NCBI RefSeq assembly: GCF_914484835.1
Contig: NZ_CAJZAR010000103.1
Coordinates: forward strand, 1-39,453
DNA length: 39,453 nt
Direction of reading: 5' to 3'
Source: Paraburkholderia tropica
GTDB lineage: Bacteria > Pseudomonadota > Gammaproteobacteria > Burkholderiales > Burkholderiaceae
Shown here one piece after another: positions 1 through 7,422 of this stretch. Both the position numbers and the translations under genes were made by a program. Under the pieces are notes generated by a model that saw only the letters and a list, made by a program, of their open reading frames with translations, was not told where the DNA came from and did no database searches. The stretch's first letter is position 1. Each line of letters opens with the position of its first letter.

Positions 1-2
1 CG

Positions 3-323
3 CAGGCGCTCGGCGTGCCGGTGCTGCGGCTGCGCGTGGGCGTTTATCTCGCGGCCTCGCTCGCGGCCGCCGCGGCGGTGACGACGGGCGGCACCATCGG
101 CTTCGTCGGGCTCGTCGTGCCGCATATGCTGCGGCTCGCGTTCGGCAACGACCAGCGCACGCTCGTGCCTGCCGCCGCGCTCGCTGGCGGGCTCGCCGTG
201 ATGGGCGCCGATCTCGTCGCGCGCACCGTGGCCGCGCCGACGCAATTGCCGGTCGGCGTGGTGACCGCGCTCGCGGGCGTGCCCGTGTTCCTGTGGATGC
301 TGTTGCGGAGACGCACGCGATGA
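3..323 (+). CDS. btuC: FecCD-family ABC permease (BtuC-like), C-terminal fragment
   Basis: The reading frame is open from the window edge and stops at 323, so only about the last 106 residues are seen. They contain the conserved FecCD block with GTIGFVGLVVPHMLR, an intracellular coupling segment of BtuC/FhuB-type permeases, followed by a hydrophobic segment and a short basic tail ending LLRRRTR. The family forms the membrane channel of vitamin B12 or siderophore importers. It overlaps the next ATPase gene by four bases (ATGA), and cobalamin genes plus a BtuF-like binding protein follow, so B12 or cobinamide is the likely substrate. A haem or siderophore permease cannot be excluded from this fragment alone. 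Confidence 0.85.
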   Translation, partial: QALGVPVLRLRVGVYLAASLAAAAAVTTGGTIGFVGLVVPHMLRLAFGNDQRTLVPAAALAGGLAVMGADLVARTVAAPTQLPVGVVTALAGVPVFLWMLLRRRTR

Positions 324-1183
324 GCGCCGCTCTCATGACGTCCGTGCCGATCGCGTCGCCCCTGCTCGCGACGCGCGCGCTCACGTTGCGTGCGGGCTCG
401 CGCACGCTCGTCGACAAGCTCACGCTCGACATCGGCGCGGGTGAAATCTGGTGCGTGGCGGGCGCGAACGGCGCGGGCAAAACCACCTTGATTTGTGCGC
501 TCGCGGGCTTGCGCGAAGCGGCGTCGGGCCATGTCGAAGTCGATGGCGTGACGCTGCGCGACTGGCCGCCGGTGCAACTCGCGCAACGCCGCGCGCTGAT
601 GCCGCAAGACGTGCGCGACGCGTTCAGCGCGAGCGTGCTCGATACCGTGCTGCTCAACCGCTATCCGCATCTCGCGGGCTGGGGCTGGGAAAGCGACGAC
701 GACCGCGCCGCCGCGCACACGGCGCTCGCCACGCTCGGCCTCGAAGCCTTCGCCGAACGCGACGTGCTTTCGCTCTCGGGGGGCGAGCGTCAGCGCGTCG
801 CGCTCGCGGCGGTGCTGTGTCAGGATGCGCCGCTGCTGCTGCTCGACGAACCGCTCGCGCATCTCGATCTGCATCGTCAGATCGCGTGCCTCGACGCGCT
901 TACGCAGTGGGTCCGCACGGATTCGCGCGCCGTCGTGCTCTCGTGTCACGATCTCAATCTCGCGCGGCGTTTCGCAACGCACGCGCTGCTGCTCGACGGA
1001 CGCGGCGGCTTTCACGCGGGCCCCGTGCGCGAGGTGCTGACGGCCGAGCGCGCGAGCGACGCGTTCGGCCATGCGCTCGTGCTGATCCGCGACGGTCCGC
1101 ACGAAGCGCTGGTGCCTGCGCTTGGATCTGCGAACGGGGCCGCGAACGGCTCCACGAACGAATCGTCACCGACGCCGCGCTGA
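320..1183 (+). CDS. btuD: ABC transporter ATP-binding protein, cobalamin/iron-siderophore type (BtuD-like)
   Basis: The 287-residue protein has all the ABC ATPase motifs: Walker A GANGAGKTT near residue 48, signature LSGGERQRV near 152, Walker B LLLLDEP about 20 residues later, and a switch histidine in LSCHDLNLA. It would power the upstream FecCD permease from the cytoplasmic side. I chose the ATG at 320 because it overlaps the permease stop as ATGA and has GGAG about 10 bases upstream; an in-frame ATG at 293 lies inside the permease gene. The C-terminus is an Asn/Gly/Ser-rich tail with no recognisable domain. Substrate specificity is inferred from the cobalamin neighbourhood. Confidence 0.92.
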   Translation: MSAALMTSVPIASPLLATRALTLRAGSRTLVDKLTLDIGAGEIWCVAGANGAGKTTLICALAGLREAASGHVEVDGVTLRDWPPVQLAQRRALMPQDVRDAFSASVLDTVLLNRYPHLAGWGWESDDDRAAAHTALATLGLEAFAERDVLSLSGGERQRVALAAVLCQDAPLLLLDEPLAHLDLHRQIACLDALTQWVRTDSRAVVLSCHDLNLARRFATHALLLDGRGGFHAGPVREVLTAERASDAFGHALVLIRDGPHEALVPALGSANGAANGSTNESSPTPR

Positions 1184-1274
1184 TCGAACGCCAACTCAAT
1201 TCCGATGCCTATTCAGTCGCGCGCGGCGACACACACTCAGTAACGCGCGCGATCCGAACCCAAACGACCGACCT

Positions 1275-2372
1275 ATGACCACGACGCTTTCCGACCTGCT
1301 GACCATCGAACCGCTCGACGCTTCGCTGCGCGACACGCTGCAACATCTGATCGACACCAAGACCAAGCCGCCGGGCAGCCTCGGCCGCCTCGAAACGCTC
1401 GCGCGTCAGCTCGGCATGATCCAGCGCAGCACGCAACCGCGCGTGACGCGTCCCGCGATGATCGTGTTCGCGGGCGATCACGGCATCGCGCACGAAGGCG
1501 TGAGCCCGTATCCGCAGGCCGTCACCGCGCAGATGGTCGCGAACTTCCTCGCGGGCGGCGCGGCGATCAACGCGTTCAGCGGCGTGGGCGGCCTCGAACT
1601 CGAAATCGTCGATGCCGGCGTGGCCGCGCCGCTGCCCGACTCGGCGCAGCTCGTCAGCGTGCCGATCGCACGCGGCACGCGCAACTTCGCGCACGAACCG
1701 GCGATGACGCGCGACGAAGCCATCCGCGCGCTCGCGGCGGGCGCAGCGCGCGTGCGCCATCACGCGGCGCTCGGCACCAACGTGATCGGCTTCGGCGAGA
1801 TGGGGATTGCGAACACGTCATCGGCGGCGTGCCTGATGAGCCGTTTGTGCAACGTGCCCATCGACGAATGCGTGGGGCGCGGCACCGGTCTCGACAACGC
1901 GGGCCTCGCGAAGAAGCGCAACGTGCTGGCGGCGGCGCTCGCGAAGCACGCCGACGTGCGCGAGCCGCTCGACGTGCTCGCCACCTTCGGCGGCTTCGAA
2001 ATCGCGATGATGACGGGCGCGTTTCTCGAAGCGGCGCGTCAGCGCATGGCGATTCTCGTCGATGGCTTCATCGCGACGTCGGCGCTGCTGGTCGCCGATT
2101 CGCTCGCGCCGAACGTGCGCGATTACTGCGTGTTCGCGCATGCGTCGAACGAAGCGGGACATCGACGCATGCTCGATCATTTCGGCGGGCGCGAACTGCT
2201 CGCGCTCGATCTGCGCCTCGGCGAAGGCACGGGCGCGGCGCTCGCGGTGCCGCTGCTGCGCGCGGCCGCGGCCTTCCTCAACGAGATGGCGAGCTTCGAG
2301 TCGGCGGGCGTGGACGATCGCGCGGACAATGGTGCGGACCACGGCGCGCATAACAGCGGCGCAGGCCACTGA
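1275..2372 (+). CDS. cobT: Nicotinate-nucleotide--dimethylbenzimidazole phosphoribosyltransferase
   Basis: This 365-residue enzyme transfers phosphoribose from nicotinate mononucleotide to 5,6-dimethylbenzimidazole, giving alpha-ribazole phosphate, the activated lower ligand of B12. The N-terminus carries the family signature TKPPGSLGRLE, followed by FAGDHGIAHEGVSPYP. The glutamate of LGEGTGAALA falls at residue 317, the number of the catalytic glutamate known in Salmonella CobT. The start is the ATG before TTTLSDLL; the frame is open further upstream but that part is Arg-rich and unlike the family. After the usual C-terminus there is an extra Asp/Gly/His-rich tail of about 20 residues. It is 91 bases after btuD and 7 bases before cobS. 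Confidence 0.97.
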   Translation: MTTTLSDLLTIEPLDASLRDTLQHLIDTKTKPPGSLGRLETLARQLGMIQRSTQPRVTRPAMIVFAGDHGIAHEGVSPYPQAVTAQMVANFLAGGAAINAFSGVGGLELEIVDAGVAAPLPDSAQLVSVPIARGTRNFAHEPAMTRDEAIRALAAGAARVRHHAALGTNVIGFGEMGIANTSSAACLMSRLCNVPIDECVGRGTGLDNAGLAKKRNVLAAALAKHADVREPLDVLATFGGFEIAMMTGAFLEAARQRMAILVDGFIATSALLVADSLAPNVRDYCVFAHASNEAGHRRMLDHFGGRELLALDLRLGEGTGAALAVPLLRAAAAFLNEMASFESAGVDDRADNGADHGAHNSGAGH

Positions 2373-2379
2373 GCCCGCG

Positions 2380-3147
2380 ATGAATCCGCTCGCGGAACTG
2401 CGTTACTTCTTCACGGCGCTCGGCTATTTCACGCGTGTGCCGGTGCCGCGCTGGGTCGGCTTCGAGCCGCAATGGCTCAACGCGGCGGCGCGTTATTTTC
2501 CGCTCGTCGGCGCCTTGATCGGCGCGCTCGCGGCGCTCGTCTATCTGGCGGCGTTGCGCGTGTTTCCGCCCGGCGTGGCCGTGCTGCTGTCGATGGCGAC
2601 GACGCTGCTCGCCACCGGCGCGTTCCATGAAGACGGTCTCGCCGATTGCCTCGATGCGTTCGGCGGCGGCTACACGCGCGAGGACGTGCTGCGCATCATG
2701 CACGACTCGCGCGTTGGTGCATTCGGGGCGATCGGCGCGGTGATCGCGCTGCTGCTCAAGTGGCAGACGCTCGCGGCGCTGCCGCCGCTGCGCGCGGCCA
2801 CGCTGATGATCGCGGGCCACGCGGCGAGCCGTGCGTTCGCGATCAGCTATCTCGTGACGCACGAATACGTGCGGCCCGAGGGCAAGGCCAAGCCGGTCGC
2901 GCAGCGCATGGGCGCGGCGGCGCTCGGCTGTGCGCTGCTGTTTGGCTTGCCGTGGCTGCTGTGGCCCGCGTGGCCGGACTGGCGCGCGGCCCTCGTCACG
3001 TTCGTCGTGCTGATGGCGCTGCGTTACGCGCTCGGCCGCTATTTCGTGCGGCGCATCGGCGGCTATACGGGCGATTGCCTCGGCTTCGCGCAGCAGGTGT
3101 TCGAACTGGCGATCTATCTCGTGGGGCTAGCATGGATCTCGTATTGA
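2380..3147 (+). CDS. cobS: Adenosylcobinamide-GDP ribazoletransferase (cobalamin synthase)
   Basis: This 255-residue integral membrane protein joins adenosylcobinamide-GDP with alpha-ribazole (or its phosphate) to finish the nucleotide loop of adenosylcobalamin. It opens with the family-typical ALGYFTRVPVP, and has the metal/phosphate motif FHEDGLADCLDAFGGG near residue 75 and HDSRVGAFG near 105, both in expected order. Several hydrophobic membrane segments lie between and after them. The ATG at 2380 is 7 bases downstream of the cobT stop, so the two are translated from one message; the 3' end overlaps cobC by 16 bases. Confidence 0.96.
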   Translation: MNPLAELRYFFTALGYFTRVPVPRWVGFEPQWLNAAARYFPLVGALIGALAALVYLAALRVFPPGVAVLLSMATTLLATGAFHEDGLADCLDAFGGGYTREDVLRIMHDSRVGAFGAIGAVIALLLKWQTLAALPPLRAATLMIAGHAASRAFAISYLVTHEYVRPEGKAKPVAQRMGAAALGCALLFGLPWLLWPAWPDWRAALVTFVVLMALRYALGRYFVRRIGGYTGDCLGFAQQVFELAIYLVGLAWISY

Positions 3148-3731
3148 TCCGCCATCCGGCCGTCGCGGTCGAGGCGGGCGTCTGCTACGGCAGCACCGAT
3201 GTGCCGCTCGCGGCGTCCATCGAAGCGGGCGCGGCGTCGATTGCCGCGCGGCTCGCGGCGCTCGGCGTGCGCGAGCCGCAGCGCATCGAGACGAGTCCGC
3301 TTTCGCGTTGTGCGGGCGTCGCCGATGCGCTCGCGCAGCGTCATGAGGCGATGACGCCGCAGCACGATGCGCGTCTCGCGGAAATGGATTTCGGCGCCTG
3401 GGAGATGCAGCGCTGGGACGCCATCGAGCGCGCGCAGATCGACGCCTGGGCCGCCGATTTCGAGCACGCGCGCACGCATGGCGGCGAGAGCGTCGCGCAG
3501 TTCGATGCGCGCGTGACGGCGTGGTTCGAAGCGCTCGGCGCGTTGAGTCTGACGCCGCGCGCGTGCGTGTGGACGGTCGCGCATGCGGGCGTGATCCGCG
3601 CGATTACGGCGCGTGCGCTCGGGCTACCGCTTGCGCGTTGTTCGAAATGGCCGCTGGAAATGGCCGCGATCGTGTGGCTGCGCCGTGATCTGCATAGCGG
3701 CGAGTGGCAACTGGCGCGCTGGAACGCGTGA
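3132..3731 (+). CDS. cobC: Alpha-ribazole phosphatase (histidine phosphatase family)
   Basis: This 199-residue protein of the phosphoglycerate-mutase-like histidine phosphatase superfamily removes the 5' phosphate from alpha-ribazole phosphate or from cobalamin phosphate. The phosphohistidine motif is LIRHP at the N-terminus, where LxRHG is usual, so the glycine is replaced by proline. Other family marks are CYGSTDVPL, ETSPLSRC and the second catalytic histidine in VAHAGVIRA. The start ATG lies inside the end of cobS (16-base overlap), pointing to translational coupling. It is the last gene of the rightward cob operon and converges on btuF. Confidence 0.92.
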   Translation: MDLVLIRHPAVAVEAGVCYGSTDVPLAASIEAGAASIAARLAALGVREPQRIETSPLSRCAGVADALAQRHEAMTPQHDARLAEMDFGAWEMQRWDAIERAQIDAWAADFEHARTHGGESVAQFDARVTAWFEALGALSLTPRACVWTVAHAGVIRAITARALGLPLARCSKWPLEMAAIVWLRRDLHSGEWQLARWNA

Positions 3732-3753
3732 TTGATTCGGATGGCGAATCAAT
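3731..3753. terminator. Hairpin between convergent cobC and btuF
   Basis: ATTGATTCG and CGAATCAAT form a perfect 9-bp stem with a 5-base loop. It begins at the last base of cobC and overlaps the btuF stop codon. Only a short T run follows, so it may end transcription weakly in both directions or just separate the convergent messages. Confidence 0.5.
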
Positions 3754-4657
3754 TCGCCTTGCTGGCCGCGTCGCGCGTACGCGCCTGATCGAGATCCTTG
3801 CATAACTGCTCTGCGCCCTGCGCGAGACGCGGACCCGCGCGCGAGAGCAGGTCGCCGTCGATGGCGAACAGATTGCCGTGCGCAACGGCGGAAAGTTGCG
3901 GCCACGCGCGCCAGCGATCGAGCGCGGGCAGCGGCTGGTCCGGCGCCGTGGCGCCCGGCGAGGCGGTCACGATGGCATCGGGATCCGCGGCGAGCACCGC
4001 TTCGGTCGAGAGCGTCGGCACCTGCGTGCGCAGCGCGGCGAACACATTGCGGCCGCCGCAGAGCGTGATGGCGTCGCTGATCGTGTGCTCGCCGTTGATC
4101 GTCATGAGCGGCTGATCCCAGACTTCGTAGAACACACGCACGGGCGCGCGCTGCGCATAGCGCGTGCGTAGTTGCGCGATGTCGTGTCGATACGCGTTGG
4201 CGGCGGCCTGCGCGGTGGCGTCAGTGCCGAATAGCGTGCCGAGCCGTGTGAGCGAGGTCGCCACATCGTCGAGACGATGCGGCTCGCTGAAGAACAGCGG
4301 GATATGCAGATCGCGCAGGCGGTCGATTTGCTGCTGCGCGTTGCCGTGCCGCCAGACCACGATCAGGTCGGGCTTGAGCGCGGCGATGCGTTCGAGATCG
4401 AGCGCGCGGTTATCGCCGATACGCGGGACTTTCAGCGCGGCGGGCGGGTAGTCGCTATAGCTCACGGTGCCGACGAGTTTTGCGCCGCCGCCCGCCGCGT
4501 AGATCAGTTCGGTGGCGTGCGGCGCGAGGCTGATCACGCGCTGCGCGGGCGCGGCGAGCGTGACGGTGTTGCCCGCGTCGTCGACGGCGCTGACGCTGGC
4601 GTGCGCCGTGCTCACCGTGAATGCAGCGCAAGCGATGGAAGCGGCGAAGCGGCGCAT
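3749..4657 (-). CDS. btuF: Periplasmic cobalamin-binding protein, helical-backbone substrate-binding family (BtuF-like)
   Basis: The 302-residue product starts with a basic N-terminus and hydrophobic core (MRRFAASIACAAFTVSTAHA), a Sec signal peptide with no lipobox cysteine. The mature part follows the class III binding-protein fold, with RVISLAPHATELIYAAG early, then RIGDNRALDLERIAALKPDLIVVW, and a second lobe containing YEVWDQPLMTINGEHT. It should capture cobalamin or cobinamide in the periplasm for the BtuCD-like importer at the left edge. Its stop lies 18 bases past cobC on the opposite strand. The start codon overlaps the cobD stop by one base (TGATG), so it is the last gene of the leftward cobU-cbiB-cobD-btuF operon. 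Confidence 0.93.
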   Translation of the reverse strand: MRRFAASIACAAFTVSTAHASVSAVDDAGNTVTLAAPAQRVISLAPHATELIYAAGGGAKLVGTVSYSDYPPAALKVPRIGDNRALDLERIAALKPDLIVVWRHGNAQQQIDRLRDLHIPLFFSEPHRLDDVATSLTRLGTLFGTDATAQAAANAYRHDIAQLRTRYAQRAPVRVFYEVWDQPLMTINGEHTISDAITLCGGRNVFAALRTQVPTLSTEAVLAADPDAIVTASPGATAPDQPLPALDRWRAWPQLSAVAHGNLFAIDGDLLSRAGPRLAQGAEQLCKDLDQARTRDAASKAN

Positions 4658-5718
4658 CAGCGCGACGCCTTCAGCGCGGGCACGGCCAGGCCGAGCGCGG
4701 TCTCGAAGCGCTGCCATTCTTCCTCCGATGCGGGCAGGCCGAAGCGCAGGCTCGCGGGCGTGTCGAAGCGGCGCGTCCACACTGCGTGCGCGGCCAGCGC
4801 GTCCTGCAATTGCGCGGCGCGCGTGTCTTCGATCCACGCGAACAGCGGCGTCGCGCGCGGCGCGAAACCGTGTGCGCGCAGCAGCGCCGCGAGCCGTTCG
4901 CCTTCGCGCGCGAGTTGCTTGCGCATCGCGGTTTGCCACGCGGTATCGGCGAAGGCGTGCATGACGGCGTGACGCGCGGGGCCGTTCACCGTCCACGCGC
5001 CGAGGCGTTCGCGCAAGGCCGCGAGCAGCGCGGGCTGCGCGAGCGCGAAGCCGCAGCGCGCGCCCGCGAGGCCGAAGAACTTGCCGGGCGAGCGCAGCAC
5101 CACGAGGCCCGCGCGATCGGTCGAGTCGGCGAGCGAGCGCGCGGAGGTATCCACGAATGCATCGGCGAAGGTTTCGTCGACGATCAGCGTGCCGCCGCGC
5201 GCCGCGAGTTGCGCGTGCCAGCGCAGCAGCGTCTCGCGCTCGATCAGCGTGGCGGTCGGATTGTTAGGATTCACGACGATGGCGTGCGTTGCATCGTCGG
5301 GCAGATCGGGATGCGTCACGTCGAGCGGCACGACCGTGTGACCGGCCTGCGTGAAAGCGGGCGCGTACTCGCCGTAAGTGAGCGGCGCGATGGCCACGCG
5401 CGCGCGCGGCAGCAGGGCGGGTAGCGCACGGATCGCGGCCTGGCTGCCCGCGACCGGCAGCACGTGCGCGGCGTCGGGCGCGCCGTAATAGCGCGCGGCG
5501 CAGTCGGCGAGACCGTCGCCGTCCTCGGGCAGACGACGCCACGCCGACGCGGGCACCGGCGGCACCGGATAGCCGTGCGGGTTGATGCCCGTCGAGAGAT
5601 CGATCCACGTTTCCCACGCGATGCCGTAGCGGCGCGCCGCCTCGTGCAGATTGCCGCCATGCGCGATCGTGCGCGGCGCGTTGTCCGTCGTTGTCGACGT
5701 CATCGATGGCTTAGACAT
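4657..5718 (-). CDS. cobD: Threonine-phosphate decarboxylase (CobD; named CobC in Pseudomonas)
   Basis: This 353-residue class I/II aminotransferase-fold PLP enzyme decarboxylates L-threonine-O-3-phosphate to (R)-1-amino-2-propanol phosphate, the linker arm of B12. Family features are HGGNLHEAARRYG near the N-terminus, LSTGINPHGYP, the NPNNPT motif at about 150-155, and the PLP lysine in SPGKFFGLAGAR at residue 213. The start at 5718 overlaps the end of cbiB by 8 bases; an in-frame ATG at 5703 is an alternative that would shorten the protein by five residues. Its product is used by CbiB, encoded just upstream in the same operon. Confidence 0.95.
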   Translation of the reverse strand: MSKPSMTSTTTDNAPRTIAHGGNLHEAARRYGIAWETWIDLSTGINPHGYPVPPVPASAWRRLPEDGDGLADCAARYYGAPDAAHVLPVAGSQAAIRALPALLPRARVAIAPLTYGEYAPAFTQAGHTVVPLDVTHPDLPDDATHAIVVNPNNPTATLIERETLLRWHAQLAARGGTLIVDETFADAFVDTSARSLADSTDRAGLVVLRSPGKFFGLAGARCGFALAQPALLAALRERLGAWTVNGPARHAVMHAFADTAWQTAMRKQLAREGERLAALLRAHGFAPRATPLFAWIEDTRAAQLQDALAAHAVWTRRFDTPASLRFGLPASEEEWQRFETALGLAVPALKASR

Positions 5719-6646
5719 GGGTCGCCACGCTCACGAAGGCCAGCGCGACGATCACGGCGAGCCACAACAGCGTTGTGCGTTCGACGAGACGCAATGCGGC
5801 GTCGACGTCCTGCGCGCGCGGCGGCGATCCCGCGCCGAGCGCCGGGCGCTCCTCGACCGCGCCGTGATAGACGGCCGCGCCGCCGAGCAGCACGTTCAGG
5901 CTGCCCGCGCCCGCCGCCATCACCGGACCGGCGTTCGGGCTGTCCCAGCGCGGCGCCTGCTCGCGCCAGCAGCGCAGCGCCACGCGCGTGTCGCCGAGCA
6001 GCGCGTAGCTCAGGGCGGTGAGGCGCGCGGGCGCGAAGTTGAGCACGTCGTCGATGCGCGCGGCGGCCCAGCCGAAGCGCAGGAAACGCGGCGTGCGGTA
6101 GCCCCACATCGCGTCGAGCGTGTTGGCGAGGCGGAACGCCAGTGCGCCCGGGCCGCCTGCGAGCGCGAACCAGAACAGCGCGCCGAAGATCGCGTCGTTG
6201 CCGTTTTCGAGCGCCGATTCGCACGCGGCGCGCGAGAGCGCGGTGGCGTCGGCGTGGGCGGTGTCGCGCGAGACGATGCGCGCGGTCAACTCGCGCGCGA
6301 CCGCGAGATCGCGCTGCGCGAGCGCGCGGGCGATGGGCGCGATGTGTTCTTCGAGGCTGCGCGCGCCGAGCGCGAACCACAGCAGCGCCACGTGCAGCGC
6401 CCACGCGAGCGGCCACGGCAGCAGCGCGCACATCAGCATGGCGATCAGGACCGGCGGCGCGACGGCGGCAAGCCACGCGACGAGGCCGAGTGGACGACCG
6501 CGCCGCCCCGTGTTGAAGCGTTTTTCGATGCGCTGGGCGTAGCTGCCGAAGGCGATCAGCGGATGCGCGCGGCGCGGCTCGCCGAACCAGCGGTCGACGG
6601 CGACGCCGGCGACGGCGAGCGCGGCGGTGACGGGCAGGCTCAGCAT
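5711..6646 (-). CDS. cbiB: Adenosylcobinamide-phosphate synthase (CbiB; CobD in Pseudomonas)
   Basis: This 311-residue inner-membrane protein attaches aminopropanol (phosphate) to the f side chain of adenosylcobyric acid. It has the family opening AVDRWFGEPRRAHPLIAFG, several hydrophobic segments, SLEEHIAPIARAL, ALENGNDAIFGALFWF and NTLDAMWGYRT, all in the order expected for CbiB. The start overlaps the cobU stop by 7 bases and the end overlaps cobD by 8, so the three genes form a tightly packed leftward operon whose products act in consecutive steps. Confidence 0.96.
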   Translation of the reverse strand: MLSLPVTAALAVAGVAVDRWFGEPRRAHPLIAFGSYAQRIEKRFNTGRRGRPLGLVAWLAAVAPPVLIAMLMCALLPWPLAWALHVALLWFALGARSLEEHIAPIARALAQRDLAVARELTARIVSRDTAHADATALSRAACESALENGNDAIFGALFWFALAGGPGALAFRLANTLDAMWGYRTPRFLRFGWAAARIDDVLNFAPARLTALSYALLGDTRVALRCWREQAPRWDSPNAGPVMAAGAGSLNVLLGGAAVYHGAVEERPALGAGSPPRAQDVDAALRLVERTTLLWLAVIVALAFVSVATHV

Positions 6647-7209
6647 CGTCCTGCTCCCGGCGCCTTGAGCACGAGCGGCAGGCCGGCGGCGACGAGCGTC
6701 GCGCGGTCGGCGAGCGCGGCGATGCGCTGGTTCAGGCGGCCCAGTTCGTCGACATAGAGGCGCGTGGCCGCGCCCATCGGCACGACGCCCATGCCGATCT
6801 CGTTGCTGACCACGAGCACCGTGCCTTGCGCGCGCTCGCAGGCGGCGGCGAAGGCGTCGAGGCGCGCTTGCCAGTCGGCGCGCGGCGCTTCGGAATCGGG
6901 CGGGCAGAGCAGATTGACGAGCCAGAGCGTGAGGCAGTCGATCAGCACACAGCGCCCGGGCGCGGCGTGCGCGTCGAGCGCCTGGGCGAGATCCAGCGGC
7001 GCGGCGGCGAAACCCCAGTGCGCGGGGCGGCGCGCGCGGTGATGGGCGATGCGCTCGGCGAATTCGGCGTCGGCGTGCGCGCCCGTGGGCGTGGCCGCCG
7101 TGGCGATGTAGGTGACCGGCAGGCCGCTGTCGGCCGCGAGGCGTTCGGCGTGCGCGCTCTTGCCCGAGCGCGCGCCGCCGACGATGAAGGTGAGGTCGCG
7201 CGAAATCAT
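6640..7209 (-). CDS. cobU: Adenosylcobinamide kinase / adenosylcobinamide-phosphate guanylyltransferase
   Basis: This 189-residue bifunctional enzyme phosphorylates adenosylcobinamide and then adds GMP to give adenosylcobinamide-GDP, the substrate of CobS. The P-loop GGARSGKS is at about residues 9-16, followed by YIATA, HHRARRPAHW, DCLTLWLVNLL, SNEIGMGVVP and YVDELGRLNQ, the complete family pattern. The open frame extends to 7338, but that part is Arg/Thr/Pro-rich and lies over tandem repeats, so I chose the ATG at 7209 (MISRDLTFIVGG). A TACAAT -10-like box sits only 6 bases upstream of this ATG, which would give a message with almost no leader. It is the first gene of the leftward cob operon. 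Confidence 0.94.
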   Translation of the reverse strand: MISRDLTFIVGGARSGKSAHAERLAADSGLPVTYIATAATPTGAHADAEFAERIAHHRARRPAHWGFAAAPLDLAQALDAHAAPGRCVLIDCLTLWLVNLLCPPDSEAPRADWQARLDAFAAACERAQGTVLVVSNEIGMGVVPMGAATRLYVDELGRLNQRIAALADRATLVAAGLPLVLKAPGAGRC

Positions 7210-7215
7210 CGCGTG

Positions 7216-7221
7216 ATTGTA
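7216..7221 (-). promoter_or_regulatory. Possible -10 box of the cobU operon
   Basis: On the minus strand the hexamer is TACAAT, one mismatch from consensus, ending 6 bases before the cobU ATG. No good -35 is visible at 17 bases. If used, transcription would start at or next to the A of the start codon. Confidence 0.35.
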
Positions 7222-7242
7222 GCGGCTCGGTGTGCCGTCCTT

Positions 7243-7272
7243 GCGCGGAGTCTGGCGCGGAGTCTGGCGCGG
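7243..7272. repeat. 12-bp tandem repeat, 2.5 copies
   Basis: GCGCGGAGTCTG is repeated exactly at 7243-7254 and 7255-7266, with a half copy following. It lies in the divergent cobU/cobQ intergenic region and shows no coding character. Confidence 0.85.
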
Positions 7273-7293
7273 CGTTCGGCGCTGGCGGGCCTG

Positions 7294-7319
7294 GCCGGAT
7301 GGCCGATCGGCCATCCGGC
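7294..7319. promoter_or_regulatory. Perfect 26-bp palindrome between cobU and cobQ
   Basis: The half-site GCCGGATGGCCGA (7294-7306) is followed at once by its exact reverse complement (7307-7319), with no spacer. It is in the 213-bp gap between divergent cobU and cobQ. It could be an operator for a dimeric regulator serving both genes, or a cruciform/hairpin element. No known binding-site family is recognised. Confidence 0.5.
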
Positions 7320-7345
7320 TAGCCGATTGCGGGCGCACGCGATGG

Positions 7346-7351
7346 GATAAT
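7346..7351 (+). promoter_or_regulatory. Possible -10 box of cobQ
   Basis: GATAAT lies 71 bases before the cobQ ATG, the best -10 match in this gap; the -35 region falls in GC-rich sequence next to the palindrome and does not match consensus. Confidence 0.35.
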
Positions 7352-7359
7352 GCGTATTC

Positions 7360-7388
7360 GCTTCATAGCCGCTTCATAGCCGCTTCAT
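7360..7388. repeat. 11-bp tandem repeat in the cobQ leader
   Basis: GCTTCATAGCC occurs twice in tandem (7360-7370, 7371-7381) followed by a partial third copy GCTTCAT. It lies between the candidate -10 box and the cobQ start. Confidence 0.85.
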
Positions 7389-7422
7389 CGGCCTTGCGCC
7401 GCAACCGCACTCCGTATCGACC

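Noticed and set aside
2364..2370. GCCACTG heptamer resembling the cobalamin-riboswitch B12 box, at the cobT/cobS junction
   Set aside because: It is the last codons of cobT, only 9 bases before the cobS start, with none of the surrounding riboswitch helices.
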